NCBI GenBank assembly: GCA_002070415.1
Contig: MWDF01000005.1
Coordinates: forward strand, 34,577 to 98,576
Direction of reading: 5' to 3'
DNA from: Firmicutes bacterium ADurb.Bin153
GTDB lineage: Bacteria > Bacillota > DTU025 > MWDF01
DNA length: 64,000 bases
Shown here: positions 1 through 8,657 of the stretch, in pieces
How positions within the stretch are numbered: the first letter of the stretch is position 1
Layout: each line of letters starts with the position of its first letter
The notes under the pieces: model-generated
The model's database searches: none
What the model saw: only the letters and a program-made list of their open reading frames with translations
Told to the model about the DNA's origin: nothing
Made by a program: the position numbers and the translations under genes

Positions 1-367
1 CCCCCCTGCCGCCTTTGCCGAACCTGTAATCATGCCCCACGGCCAGGATACGAGCATCACATCTGCTTAGGATCATCTGCTTGAAGAAATCCTCCGCTTC
101 CATCGAAGACAGTACCTTGTCGAAGCCGAGGACGATGACATCTCCGACCCCCGCCCTCCTGAGCAGCGCCACCTTGTCCTCGCACGTGAGGATCTGCCTC
201 TCCTTGCCGTTCTTGCCGAGCACCGAGCCCGGTACCTTGTCGAACGTCAGCGCAGTGACCCTGAGGCCCTGCCCGGAGGCCGCCGCCTCCTTGACGAGAG
301 CCGTGTGCGCTATGTGAACCCCGTCGAATGTGCCCAGCACAAGAGCTGTTCCGCTACTTACCGTCAT
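1..367 (-). CDS. ribF: Bifunctional riboflavin kinase/FAD synthetase, N-terminal part (runs off the window)
   Basis: Only about the first 122 residues are inside the window. The frame opens with ATG at 367, inside the last codons of truB (14-nt overlap). The visible part has the nucleotidyltransferase box GTFDGVHIAH at residues 12-21 (a HIGH-type box reading HIAH) and further on GHDYRFGKGG, both typical of the FMN adenylyltransferase domain of RibF. The family makes FMN and FAD from riboflavin in the cytoplasm. The flavokinase domain would lie left of the window. The place after truB is the usual one in Bacillota. It is the last visible gene of the rimP-nusA-infB unit. Confidence 0.9.
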   Translation of the reverse strand, partial: MTVSSGTALVLGTFDGVHIAHTALVKEAAASGQGLRVTALTFDKVPGSVLGKNGKERQILTCEDKVALLRRAGVGDVIVLGFDKVLSSMEAEDFFKQMILSRCDARILAVGHDYRFGKGGRG

Positions 368-1298
368 GTATGCTTACAACCTCCGGCACTCTGAAGACGA
401 TCCTCGGTTTCGCGACCTTGCTGCCGCCGCCTCCTGCTCCCGCTATGGACGCTATCGCCAGCGCCCTGCCGTCAGGGCCCAGGAGCATGGCCTCACCTGT
501 CCCTTCGGGGCATACCACGACCGTCGGCGAACCGTTCATCACCCTGGACGCTTCGGCACCGTCGAGCGTGATCTTCCGCATTTCAGGAAGCGCCGCTTCG
601 ATGCTCCTCATGAATTCACCAGACCGCCCTTCGGCCGCCATCGACTCGGCCTCATCGAGCGGGATGCAGTCGCCGATCGCCCAGCCTGAGGACCAGGTCC
701 TTCTTAGTGCCGACATGTGCGACGGCACGCCCAGGGCCTTGCCGATGTCCTCGCACAGCGTCCTGATGTAGGTCCCGTGGGAGCACTCGACCTCTATCCC
801 GGCGGACGTGCCGTACGCAATCTTTCCGGATGCGCCATCAGGCGCTCCTTCCAGGGAGTATATCTCGACGGTCCTATCTGGCCTTTCGACCTCAAGCCCC
901 TTGCGGGCCAGCTCGTAGAGCTTCCTTCCGCCGACTTTGACCGCCGAGTACATGGGGGTCCGCTGGGTGATCCTTCCCCTGAACCACTTGAGAGCTTCGG
1001 CAAACGCCGCAGAAGGCACTTCCATGTCGGGCATTTCCTCGACTGTGCTGCCTGAAGAGTCGCCTGTATCAGTGGATCGCCCGAATGAGATCACGGCGCT
1101 GTAGCGCTTTCGCCCTTCCATGAGGTACGAGGATATCCTGGTCGCCGAGCCCAGGCACAATACCAGCACCCCCACCGCGTCAGGATCGAGCGTGCCTGCG
1201 TGCCCTATGCGCCGTTCACCGGTCGCGCGCCTCATCCTCGCCACTACGTCGAACGACGTGATGCCTTTGGGCTTATCTATCCCTATCACGCCGTCCAT
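354..1298 (-). CDS. truB: tRNA pseudouridine(55) synthase TruB
   Basis: This 314-residue protein isomerises U55 of the T loop of tRNAs. The catalytic motif GHAGTLDPDAVG lies at residues 32-43, with the nucleophile Asp38. A second conserved block, HGTYIRTLCEDIG, sits in the central catalytic domain, and the length leaves room for the usual C-terminal PUA-like domain. The start overlaps the end of nrnA by 26 nt and the stop lies 14 nt inside ribF, so translation is probably coupled along this stretch. Confidence 0.95.
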   Translation of the reverse strand: MDGVIGIDKPKGITSFDVVARMRRATGERRIGHAGTLDPDAVGVLVLCLGSATRISSYLMEGRKRYSAVISFGRSTDTGDSSGSTVEEMPDMEVPSAAFAEALKWFRGRITQRTPMYSAVKVGGRKLYELARKGLEVERPDRTVEIYSLEGAPDGASGKIAYGTSAGIEVECSHGTYIRTLCEDIGKALGVPSHMSALRRTWSSGWAIGDCIPLDEAESMAAEGRSGEFMRSIEAALPEMRKITLDGAEASRVMNGSPTVVVCPEGTGEAMLLGPDGRALAIASIAGAGGGGSKVAKPRIVFRVPEVVSIHDGK

Positions 1299-2274
1299 GT
1301 GCGTAAGCCTCCGATACAGCGGCTTCCACGGCCTCGGTCACCTGCAGCCTCACCTTCGCAAGTCCGCCGGCGAGAGTGCAGCCCGACGCCCTCTTATGGC
1401 CTCCGCCTCCGAAGCCGGCTGCGACCGACGATACGTCTACCACGCTCTTGGACCTGAAACCCACCTTTATGAGCCCGTCTTCCAGCTCCTTGAAGGCCAC
1501 GCATACCTCGACGCCCTCTATCGACCTTCCGTAGGAGATGAAGCCTTCCACGTCGCCCTCGCTGAGGCCGTACTCGTCCATCAGGGCCCTTGATATCTCC
1601 ATGACGGCCACTTTCCCGCCCGCTCGCAGCTCTATACCGGAAAGCACCGCCCCGAGGCCCTTTATCGCACTGTAAGGCCTGCTTTCATAGACGTTCATCG
1701 ACACCGAGTGCAAGTCGGCGCCGGCGTCGATGAGCTCGGCGGCGAGCTTGAAGCAGTCGGAGTCCGTATTGCTGTACCTGAACGATCCCGTGTCGGTGGA
1801 TACCGCACAGAAGATAGCGGTCGCGCTTGCGGCGCTGAACCCGGATCCGAGGGCTTTTATAAGGTCCGCCACCATGGAGCCGGTAGCGGGAGCAGAAGTG
1901 TCTATCCAGGATATTTCGGTGAATCCCGAGTTCGTCATGTGGTGGTCGACGTTTATCCTTGCGCCCGCGCTTTTAGCGGGACGCGCGATCTCCCCTATCC
2001 TCTCGTAGGAGCCGACGTCCAGGATCAATGCGAGGTCCAGCCCGTCCGGTATCTCCTCGGCGTCAGGCGATATGTACGAGGATCCGGGCAGGAACGTCAT
2101 GTTCCTGGGGACGCCACCGTCTACGGCCATGAACACCTTCTTGCCCATCCCCATAAGGGTAAGGCCGAGTCCTAGAACCGAACCTATGGCGTCGCCGTCG
2201 GGCACGATGTGGGAAGTCACAAGGATCCTTTCCGCCCCTCGTATCGTATCGATCAGGATCCCGGGCACCGTCAT
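1273..2274 (-). CDS. nrnA: DHH-family oligoribonuclease/pAp phosphatase NrnA
   Basis: This 333-residue DHH/DHHA1 phosphoesterase carries a metal-binding segment HIVPDGDAIGS near residue 22, DVGSYERIG, the family signature VDHH followed by a Thr-Asn pair, and the C-terminal DHHA1 motif GGGHKRASG. In Bacillota NrnA degrades nano-RNAs and dephosphorylates 3'-phosphoadenosine 5'-phosphate. Its place between rbfA and truB is conserved in the phylum. It overlaps rbfA by 4 nt and truB by 26 nt. Confidence 0.9.
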   Translation of the reverse strand: MTVPGILIDTIRGAERILVTSHIVPDGDAIGSVLGLGLTLMGMGKKVFMAVDGGVPRNMTFLPGSSYISPDAEEIPDGLDLALILDVGSYERIGEIARPAKSAGARINVDHHMTNSGFTEISWIDTSAPATGSMVADLIKALGSGFSAASATAIFCAVSTDTGSFRYSNTDSDCFKLAAELIDAGADLHSVSMNVYESRPYSAIKGLGAVLSGIELRAGGKVAVMEISRALMDEYGLSEGDVEGFISYGRSIEGVEVCVAFKELEDGLIKVGFRSKSVVDVSSVAAGFGGGGHKRASGCTLAGGLAKVRLQVTEAVEAAVSEAYAHGRRDRDR

Positions 2275-2630
2275 GAACGGTCCTCCGTCCCGGCCTTGAT
2301 GTCGTTGAGTATCTCCAGAACTTTCGCGGCCCTTTCCATCGAATGGTCCGGCCTGAAGTTCAGCTCGGGGGAATGCCTGATGCCCAGGCGCCTTCCTATC
2401 TCGCCGCGTATCCTGCCCTTCGCCGCCTCGAGTGCCTCCGCGGCGGACTTGGCGGCCTCGGGATCCTTCCTGAACGAGCTTATGAACACCTTGGCGAACG
2501 ACATGTCGCTGCTAAGCTCAACCGCTGTGACGCTCGCGAATTCGAGCCTGGGGTCGCTCAGGTCCTTGGTCAACATGGCGGACAGCTCATCCCTTATGGC
2601 GTCTTGTACTTTATTCCTCCTGAAGGACAT
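2271..2630 (-). CDS. rbfA: Ribosome-binding factor A
   Basis: This small KH-like protein of 119 residues matches the length and pattern of RbfA. It starts MSFRRNKVQDAIRDELS and has SDPRLEFASVTAVELS and the C-terminal stretch RIRGEIGRRLGIRHSPEL, all hallmarks of the family. RbfA binds the 30S subunit during late 16S rRNA maturation. It lies between ylxP (16 nt upstream) and nrnA (4-nt overlap), the usual infB-ylxP-rbfA-nrnA order. Confidence 0.95.
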   Translation of the reverse strand: MSFRRNKVQDAIRDELSAMLTKDLSDPRLEFASVTAVELSSDMSFAKVFISSFRKDPEAAKSAAEALEAAKGRIRGEIGRRLGIRHSPELNFRPDHSMERAAKVLEILNDIKAGTEDRS

Positions 2631-2646
2631 AGTCCCTTCACCTCTG

Positions 2647-2934
2647 TCAGTAAACCTCGAGCCTTGTGACGAAGACTTCTATCGCGTCATCCGACTCGAT
2701 GCTTGAAATTATCCGGCCCATCTCCGCTTCCACATAGGACGGAGAGTCGCCGACGACCGCCACCGTAAGTTCCGCCGCCTTGTGCGTATCCCTTTGCCCG
2801 GTCTCGGCCACCGCCACGTTCTTCCTGGCGCCGAGCCTGTCGACCGCGCTCCTTATTATCGAGCGCTTGTCCTTCAAGCTGGACGGCGTGTCCAGCTTGA
2901 GCAACAATGTCGCAAGGGCGCACGAGGAGCGCAT
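2647..2934 (-). CDS. ylxP: DUF503 family protein YlxP
   Basis: A 95-residue protein starting [19 protein letters not shown], with SLKDKRSIIRSAVDRLGARKN near residues 19-39, the conserved signature of the DUF503/YlxP family. The ATG at 2934 overlaps the infB stop by one base (TAATG), which fixes the start. A longer open frame extends upstream in antisense of nothing but within infB, out of its frame, and is not coding. The biochemical role is unsettled; location between infB and rbfA suggests ribosome assembly or initiation. Confidence 0.85.
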   Translation of the reverse strand: MRSSCALATLLLKLDTPSSLKDKRSIIRSAVDRLGARKNVAVAETGQRDTHKAAELTVAVVGDSPSYVEAEMGRIISSIESDDAIEVFVTRLEVY

Positions 2935-5900
2935 TACTGCTGGTCGACCTGGATGGTCCTCTTGATCTGCTCCTTGCCGTAGGCCTCGATGATATCGCCT
3001 TCCTTGATGTCGTTGAAGCTTTCGAAGCCTATGCCGCACTCGAAGCCGGTGAGGACTTCCTTGGCGTCGTCCTTGAACCTCCTGAGGGAGGTGATCTTGC
3101 CTTCGTGGACGACCGCGCCGTCTCTGACTATCCTTGCGGTCGCGTTCCTTGCTATCTTGCCTTCGGTCACGTACGAGCCCGCGATGTTGCCGGCCTTCGG
3201 AACGCTGAACACCGCGCGAACTTCGGCCTTTCCGAGGCTGACTTCCTTGTACTCGGGCTCGAGGAGGCCTTCCATCGCCATGGCGACGTCGTTTATGGCC
3301 TCGTAGATCACCCTGTACATCCTTATGTCCACCTTGGATTCCTCGGCCGCCTTCGTCGCCGCCGTATCCGGTCTCACATTGAAGGCGATGATGATGGACT
3401 CTGATGTCGAGGCCAGCATAACGTCCGATTCGGACACCGCGCCGACTCCGCTGTGTATCGTTGACACCCTGACCTCGCTCGTGGAGAGCTTCTCGAGCGA
3501 GCTCTTCACCGCCTCGACCGAACCTTGCACGTCGGCCTTGACTATGATGTTGAGGTCTTTCACATTGCCGGCCTTCTTTTGGCTGAAGAAGTCCTCGAGG
3601 GTGACCCTCTTCACTTCGACCATCTCGCTGAGCTTGCGCCTCTCGGACCTTCTGGAGGCTATGGTCCTTGCCTCGCGCTCGTCGGATATCACGTCGAACG
3701 GATCGCCCGCTTGGGGCACTCCCGTCAGTCCGAGCACTTCCACAGGCGTCGAAGGAGGAGCAGTCTCCACCATGTCGCCCTTGTCGTTCATCATGGCCCT
3801 CACCCTGCCGAACACTTCTCCGACAAGGTAGTAGTCGCCCTGCTTTAGCGTGCCGTTCTTGATGAGAACAGTTGCGACCGGACCGCGGCCCTTGTCCAGC
3901 TTGGCCTCGATGACGATCCCCTCGGCCTTCCTGTCGTAATTGGCCTTGAGATCCTTCATGTCCGATACGAGCAGTATCATCTCGAGCAGGTCGCTTATCC
4001 CTATCTTCTTGAGCGCAGACACTTCGACGGTAACGGTATCGCCGCCCCATTTCTCGGCGACAAGGCCAATGTCGGACAGCTCCTGCAGCACCCTGTCGGG
4101 CTGTGCGTTGGGCCTGTCGATCTTGTTTATCGCGACCACTATCGGCACTCCTGCCGACTTGGCGTGGTTGTAGGCCTCTACGGTCTGCGGCATCACGCCG
4201 TCGTCGGCGGCCACGACCAGCACGACCACGTCGGTCACCTGCGCACCTCTTGCCCTCATGGACGTGAACGCGGCATGGCCCGGTGTGTCGATGAACGTTA
4301 TCTTCCTTCCCTTGAGCTCTACTTGATAGGCTCCTATCGCCTGCGTGATGCCGCCTGCTTCGCCGCCGGCGACGTCGGTCTTCCTTATCGCGTCCAGAAG
4401 GGACGTCTTGCCGTGGTCGACGTGTCCCATTATCGTGACGACAGGCGGGCGCGGCTTCAGCGACTCGGGGGAATCCTCGACCTTCGTAAGCGTGGTCTCC
4501 CTCTCCTCGGCCTCAGACTTAAGCTCCGTTTCTATGCCGAACTCGGACGCCACCACCTGTGCAGTGTCGCTGTCGATCGTCTGGTTCATGCCGGCCATCA
4601 CGCCAAGGGACATGAGCTTCCTTATCAGCTCGCCTGGCGTGACTTCCATCTTCAGGGCCAGCTCCCTTACGGTCATCTCGGTGTCTATAATGATCCTCTT
4701 CGTCTTGGCCGCCTTCTCCCTCTTTCTGGCGGACTTGCGGATACCCGCCTCGTCCTCGTCAAGCAATTCCACGTCTATGTTCCTTATGCGCTTCTCAAGC
4801 ACCGGATCCGGGGCCATGCCCTTCTTGCCCTTCTTGGCGACCGTAGTCTTGCCCTTTATCGGGCCGCGGATGTCCCTGTCGTCCTCGGACGTGAAACGCC
4901 TTTCCTTGCCGGTGGTACCCCAAGACTTCCCCTTGCCCTTGTTGACGGGCATCTCCGCCGATACAGGAGGTACGGTTATGGCTCCCGGCTGGGGCCTCTG
5001 AGCGAAGCCGCCGGCGCCCTGCGGCCTGGGGGCGTATCCGCCCTGGCCCTGGGGCCTCGGCTGGTATCCCGCGCCTTGCGGCCTAGGGGCGTATCCGCCC
5101 TGGCCCTGGGGCCTCGGCTGGTATCCCGCACCTTGCGGCCTGGGGGCGTATCCGCCCTGGCCCTGGGGCCTCGGCTGGTATCCCGCGCCTTGCGGCCTGG
5201 GGGCGTATCCGCCCTGGCCCTGGGGCCTCGGCTGGTATCCCGCGCCCTGCGGCCTGGGGGCGTATCCGCCCTGGCCTCTCTGCGGATACTGAGGTTGCAG
5301 ACCTCTCGCCTCGGAAGGCTGCGGCGTAGGCCTCGGACGAGGAGCTTCTCCTGCCGTCGGCTGCTGGGGCTGCTGTACCACGGGCTGCTGGGGCTGCTGG
5401 GCCCTTTGCTGCTCGTGCGCGGGCTGTGCGACAGTTGATACCCTGGGTATCTGGGCCTCCAGATGCTTGGCGCGCTCCGTTACGGGCCCTGCGGCCTCGA
5501 CGGTGACATTCACGGCCGGACGGGACGATGTCCCGGCTTCGACCTGCTCAACTTGGGCCATGACCTTCTCCTTCTGCTGTTCATCTATTCTCTTCTGTGC
5601 CGCCGCCTGGTCATTGGCCTTTGCGGCCAGCTTGGCTTCCTCTTCCCTATCGGCTTTCGCCTTGGCCTCTGCGGCCTTGGCCCTCTCCTCGGCCTTTGCG
5701 GCCTCGATCCTCGCCCTCTTCTGCTCCTCTTCGAACTCCCTCGCCTGCTTCGCCTCCAATGCCCTCTGCTCTTCCTGGGCCTGCTGGAGCCTCGCGGCAG
5801 CCTGCTGGAGGGCCGCAGCCCTCGGAGCTTGCCCCGGGCGCGGCCTAGAAGGCGCCTGGGAAGCGCGCTGTGCTTGCGGCATCGGCCTCGCCTGGCGCTG

Positions 5901-6191
5901 TGCTGTCTGTGCCGTGGCGCCCGAAGCCCTCCTGACCTCTATCAACGGTTCGGTAGCAGCCGTCTGTACCTGTGCCTTCGGTTTAGGCTTCGCCGCCTTG
6001 GTCTTCTGCGGTGCGGACTTTTCCTTCTCGGCGTCGGGCCCGTACTTGCGCAACACATACTTTGCGGCGTTCTCGTCTATCGCGCTCATATGGTTCGCCG
6101 TGGGCACGCCAAGGCTGTTCAGCAAGTCCACCAGGTCCTTGCTGGGCATATTTATCAACTTAGAAAGCTCGAAAACTCTGACTTTAGCCAA
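2934..6191 (-). CDS. infB: Translation initiation factor IF-2 with a long repetitive linker
   Basis: At 1085 residues this IF-2 is much longer than the roughly 700-900 of many relatives. In order it has an IF2_N helix module at residues 1-50 ([20 protein letters not shown]), an Ala/Glu/Lys-rich probable coiled coil around 130-205, a Pro/Gln/Gly/Arg-rich linker at 240-400 with a 19-residue tandem repeat, a second IF2_N module before the GTPase domain, and the G domain from about 585 ([25 protein letters not shown]). The C-terminal domains that bind fMet-tRNA follow. IF-2 delivers initiator tRNA to the 30S subunit. The stop overlaps ylxP by one base. Confidence 0.97.
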   Translation of the reverse strand: MAKVRVFELSKLINMPSKDLVDLLNSLGVPTANHMSAIDENAAKYVLRKYGPDAEKEKSAPQKTKAAKPKPKAQVQTAATEPLIEVRRASGATAQTAQRQARPMPQAQRASQAPSRPRPGQAPRAAALQQAAARLQQAQEEQRALEAKQAREFEEEQKRARIEAAKAEERAKAAEAKAKADREEEAKLAAKANDQAAAQKRIDEQQKEKVMAQVEQVEAGTSSRPAVNVTVEAAGPVTERAKHLEAQIPRVSTVAQPAHEQQRAQQPQQPVVQQPQQPTAGEAPRPRPTPQPSEARGLQPQYPQRGQGGYAPRPQGAGYQPRPQGQGGYAPRPQGAGYQPRPQGQGGYAPRPQGAGYQPRPQGQGGYAPRPQGAGYQPRPQGQGGYAPRPQGAGGFAQRPQPGAITVPPVSAEMPVNKGKGKSWGTTGKERRFTSEDDRDIRGPIKGKTTVAKKGKKGMAPDPVLEKRIRNIDVELLDEDEAGIRKSARKREKAAKTKRIIIDTEMTVRELALKMEVTPGELIRKLMSLGVMAGMNQTIDSDTAQVVASEFGIETELKSEAEERETTLTKVEDSPESLKPRPPVVTIMGHVDHGKTSLLDAIRKTDVAGGEAGGITQAIGAYQVELKGRKITFIDTPGHAAFTSMRARGAQVTDVVVLVVAADDGVMPQTVEAYNHAKSAGVPIVVAINKIDRPNAQPDRVLQELSDIGLVAEKWGGDTVTVEVSALKKIGISDLLEMILLVSDMKDLKANYDRKAEGIVIEAKLDKGRGPVATVLIKNGTLKQGDYYLVGEVFGRVRAMMNDKGDMVETAPPSTPVEVLGLTGVPQAGDPFDVISDEREARTIASRRSERRKLSEMVEVKRVTLEDFFSQKKAGNVKDLNIIVKADVQGSVEAVKSSLEKLSTSEVRVSTIHSGVGAVSESDVMLASTSESIIIAFNVRPDTAATKAAEESKVDIRMYRVIYEAINDVAMAMEGLLEPEYKEVSLGKAEVRAVFSVPKAGNIAGSYVTEGKIARNATARIVRDGAVVHEGKITSLRRFKDDAKEVLTGFECGIGFESFNDIKEGDIIEAYGKEQIKRTIQVDQQ
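5012..5278 (-). repeat. 57-bp in-frame tandem repeat in the infB linker
   Basis: Four nearly identical 57-bp units and a decayed end unit run through the infB linker; identical starts (GGCGTATCCG on the plus strand) recur at 5031, 5088, 5145, 5202 and 5259. Each unit encodes 19 residues, of the form [19 protein letters not shown]. Units differ by a few mostly silent changes, which points to recent expansion. Confidence 0.95.
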
Positions 6192-6219
6192 ATATCCACA
6201 CCTCCACGAGATTTGCGGG

Positions 6220-6516
6220 TCAATCCTTCAACATCCTTGCGGCGAAATTAACGTCGGTAACGGCCGCCACAGCCACCTGCCTTCTTCCCAGGGCGCCTCC
6301 CAGGTCTTCCTTGGTCGAAGCCATTCTGATCGGCACCCCTTTGTCATCACATATGGTCTTGAACTTGCTCAAAGTGCTCTTCCCGGCGTCGGAGGCGAAC
6401 ACGACCAGCTTGGCCCTGCCCTTGGCCAGCACGATCTCCACCGCGTCCGACCCTACGGCCAGAACGCCCGCCTTCCTCGCTAGGCCCAGAAAACCCAAGT
6501 TTGCGCTAAGGTCCAC
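6220..6516 (-). CDS. ylxQ: L7Ae-like RNA-binding protein YlxQ
   Basis: This 98-residue protein has the fold pattern of the L7Ae/L30e family: [21 protein letters not shown] near the start, then [13 protein letters not shown] and a C-terminal [13 protein letters not shown]. Family members bind kink-turn RNA. The exact target of YlxQ in bacteria is not established. It sits between ylxR (11-nt overlap) and infB (28-nt gap), the standard nusA-infB operon position in Bacillota. Confidence 0.85.
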   Translation of the reverse strand: MDLSANLGFLGLARKAGVLAVGSDAVEIVLAKGRAKLVVFASDAGKSTLSKFKTICDDKGVPIRMASTKEDLGGALGRRQVAVAAVTDVNFAARMLKD

Positions 6517-6784
6517 CTTGTACCTCCATCGCGCTCCTCAGCTGCTCGTATACCTCAGGAGCTATCTCCTTCTCCAGTGAACGCTGCAGCTTCCTGCCCT
6601 TTATCGCCTTCTCGAGGCATGCCAGGTCCCTGCACACGTACGCCCCGCGGCCGGACTTCTTTCCCGTGGGATCGATGAGTACCTGGCCCTCGGGCGTACG
6701 CACTATCCTCACGAGGGACTTCTTCTCGAAGGTGCCCCCGCATCCAAGGCATGTCCTTATCGGTTGCTTCTTGAGCTTGTTCAA
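6506..6784 (-). CDS. ylxR: YlxR family protein (DUF448)
   Basis: The 92-residue frame is read from a TTG at 6784, preceded at a good distance by AGGGGAGG; an out-of-frame longer reading over nusA is rejected. It has the family signature PIRTCLGCGGTFEKK near residues 8-22 and GRGAYVC before a helical C-terminus ending in KGRKLQRSL. YlxR is a small, basic, probably nucleic-acid-binding protein of the nusA operon, reported to influence RNase P or transcription in some bacteria. It overlaps ylxQ by 11 nt. Confidence 0.88.
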   Translation of the reverse strand: MNKLKKQPIRTCLGCGGTFEKKSLVRIVRTPEGQVLIDPTGKKSGRGAYVCRDLACLEKAIKGRKLQRSLEKEIAPEVYEQLRSAMEVQGGP

Positions 6785-6795
6785 GTAACCCTCCC

Positions 6796-7899
6796 CTAGA
6801 AGTCCACCTTCTCGGCGCTTGCGAAGCCGTATTCCCCGGTCTCCTCCATCTGCGCCTCGCTCTTTATGTCCACCTTCCAGCCGGTCACCTTTGCGGCCAG
6901 CCTCGCGTTCTGCCCTTCGCGCCCTATCGCCAGTGAGAGCTGCGAGGTGGGCACTATCACCGTGGCCACCTTGGTGAGCGGATCCGGTATGACCTTGATC
7001 GGCCTGGCCGGACTCAAGGCGTTGCCCACGAACTCTGCGAAGTTCTCCGACCAGGGTATTATGTCTATCTTCTCGTTGGACAGCTCCATTACTATGCTCT
7101 GTATGCGGGCGCCCTTCGTCCCCACGCATGCCCCGACGGGGTCCACGTTGGAATCGTGCGAGTAGACCGCCACCTTGGACCTGGAGCCGGCCTCCCTTGC
7201 TATCGACTTGATCTCGACGAGGCCGCTTTTTATCTCCGGTACTTCGAGCTCGAGGAGCTTCCTCAGAAGGTTGGGATGGGTCCTGGAAAGCTGTATGGTC
7301 GTGGAGCCGCGCTGCAGCTTCTTCACCTCGAACACGTAGCACTTGATCCTGGAGCCCACCATGTAGCGCTCCCCGGGTATCTGCTCATGCTGGGGCAAGA
7401 AGGCCTCGACCCTGTTTATCTCCACGACGACGTTCCTGGGGTCGACCCTCTGCACGATGCCTGTGATTATGTCGCCTTCGCGGTCGGCGAACTCGGTGTA
7501 TATCATGCCCCGCTCGGCTTCCCTTATCTTCTGCACGATGACCTGCTTGGCGGTCTGGGCGGCTATCCTGCCGCTTACGAAGTCGTCAAGCTTCACCGGT
7601 ATCTCGACCGTGTCGCCTTCCTGTGCCGCGCCGTATTGCCCGGCTTCCTCCATCCCTATCTCTGACCTGTTGTCAGCTACTTCCCCAACCACCGTCTTCA
7701 GCGCGACGACCTTGAGCTCGCCGCTCGTGGGCTCTATCGTGACTTTGACGTTGGCGTGGGTTGCGCTGTAATGCTTCCTGTAAGCAGCGCTAAGAGCAGT
7801 CTCAAGCGCCGGGATGAGCACATCCTTCGATATGCCCCGGGAGCGCTCTATCTCCATTATGGCGCTTATGATCTCCTTGCCCTCTATCTGCTGGCTCAT
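6796..7899 (-). CDS. nusA: Transcription termination/antitermination factor NusA
   Basis: At 367 residues this is the short Gram-positive form with an N-terminal RNA-polymerase-binding domain, an S1 domain (GIVQRVDPRNVVVEI around residue 138) and two KH domains (DPVGACVGTKGARIQ; LAIGREGQNARLAAK). It lacks the C-terminal acidic repeats of E. coli NusA. NusA stimulates pausing and intrinsic termination and takes part in rRNA antitermination. It follows rimP after 15 nt. Confidence 0.96.
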   Translation of the reverse strand: MSQQIEGKEIISAIMEIERSRGISKDVLIPALETALSAAYRKHYSATHANVKVTIEPTSGELKVVALKTVVGEVADNRSEIGMEEAGQYGAAQEGDTVEIPVKLDDFVSGRIAAQTAKQVIVQKIREAERGMIYTEFADREGDIITGIVQRVDPRNVVVEINRVEAFLPQHEQIPGERYMVGSRIKCYVFEVKKLQRGSTTIQLSRTHPNLLRKLLELEVPEIKSGLVEIKSIAREAGSRSKVAVYSHDSNVDPVGACVGTKGARIQSIVMELSNEKIDIIPWSENFAEFVGNALSPARPIKVIPDPLTKVATVIVPTSQLSLAIGREGQNARLAAKVTGWKVDIKSEAQMEETGEYGFASAEKVDF

Positions 7900-7914
7900 T
7901 TCCCTTACGACCCC

Positions 7915-8376
7915 CTAATATCTGGCGGCCAACCTGGCCTTGCTCACCAATTCAAATGGTATCCTCGATTGTTTGCCTTCGTCGTCTTCTATCACTACTT
8001 CGCCGTCCATAAGCCCGATGAGCTTCCCTTCGTGCCTCTTCTGCCCGCCGACTTGCTTGTATGTCGATATCAGCACGTTCCTGCCCGAGAACTTCGCGTA
8101 TTCTTCTGCGAACCTCAGGGGTTTTTCGCCCGAGGACGTGACCTCCAGCACATAGGCGTGCGGAATGGGGTCCATTCCGTCCAGGATCCCGTCCGCCTCT
8201 TCGCTTAGGCGCGCGCAGTCATCTATCCCGACCCCGGATTCCTTATCGATGTACAGCCTGAGAAACCAGCCGGCCCCCTCGGATGACAGCTCGACATCCA
8301 GAAGCGTCAGTCCCATACTCTCGGCGAGAGGCTCCACAGCCCTCTTTACCTGCAGTTCAACTCCCCTAACATCCAT
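7915..8376 (-). CDS. rimP: Ribosome maturation factor RimP
   Basis: A 153-residue protein with the RimP N-domain pattern (VEPLAESMGLTLLDVELSSEG) followed by LRLYIDKESGVGIDDCARLSEE style motifs and the conserved YVLEVTSSGEKPL block before a small SH3-like C-terminal domain. RimP helps mature the 30S subunit. It is the first gene of the rimP-nusA-infB-truB unit. A GGGGGA-type ribosome site lies just upstream of its ATG at 8376. Confidence 0.93.
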   Translation of the reverse strand: MDVRGVELQVKRAVEPLAESMGLTLLDVELSSEGAGWFLRLYIDKESGVGIDDCARLSEEADGILDGMDPIPHAYVLEVTSSGEKPLRFAEEYAKFSGRNVLISTYKQVGGQKRHEGKLIGLMDGEVVIEDDEGKQSRIPFELVSKARLAARY

Positions 8377-8422
8377 TGAAGGTTCCCCCGTTTAAGGCTT
8401 CATCGGTATTCTAAACACGAAA

Positions 8423-8441
8423 GAGTGGGAACAACCCACTC
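8423..8441 (-). promoter_or_regulatory. Hairpin in the rimP leader
   Basis: On the transcribed strand GAGTGGG-TTGTT-CCCACTC forms a perfect 7-bp stem with a 5-nt loop, followed by TTTCG, 47 nt before the rimP start and downstream of a candidate promoter. It could be a leader structure of the nusA operon or a weak terminator for polC, whose stop is about 215 nt away. The T tract is too short to decide. Confidence 0.55.
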
Positions 8442-8474
8442 CTGAAAACAAACAAAGCATTGACTACCAAAAGA

Positions 8475-8503
8475 ATTCTATAACAAAAGACGCAAAAAGG
8501 CAA
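8475..8503 (-). promoter_or_regulatory. Candidate sigma-A promoter of the rimP-nusA operon
   Basis: TTGCCT and TAGAAT are separated by exactly 17 bp in an AT-rich island between polC and rimP, about 100 nt upstream of the rimP ATG. The rest of the 8377-8657 gap shows no convincing gene. Confidence 0.45.
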
Positions 8504-8657
8504 GCGCCGCTTCTTGAACGTGTGGTTCGTCAGCGATAATGTCATAGCATAAGTCGTCAGGGAAAACGTCATGCCCGGGAATCGGATGCAGGGCATCTTC
8601 GTTGTCGGGCCGATCGAGCCGGCGGCGTCATGATCGCCGGCAGTCTACGACGCCACC

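Noticed and set aside
2935..4050. Apparent 467-residue frame joined to YlxP
   Set aside because: The upstream part is infB read out of frame; only the last 95 residues, from the ATG at 2934, are YlxP.
5012..5278. CRISPR-like array
   Set aside because: The 57-bp units are contiguous, in frame and have no unique spacers; it is a coding minisatellite.
4164..5438. Long plus-strand open frame (424 codons) opposite infB
   Set aside because: Shadow of infB codon bias and repeat; no ribosome site, no recognisable motifs, and infB itself is certain.
8411..8596. 61-codon minus-strand frame between polC and rimP
   Set aside because: It covers the promoter and hairpin, with no ribosome site and no similarity I can recognise.
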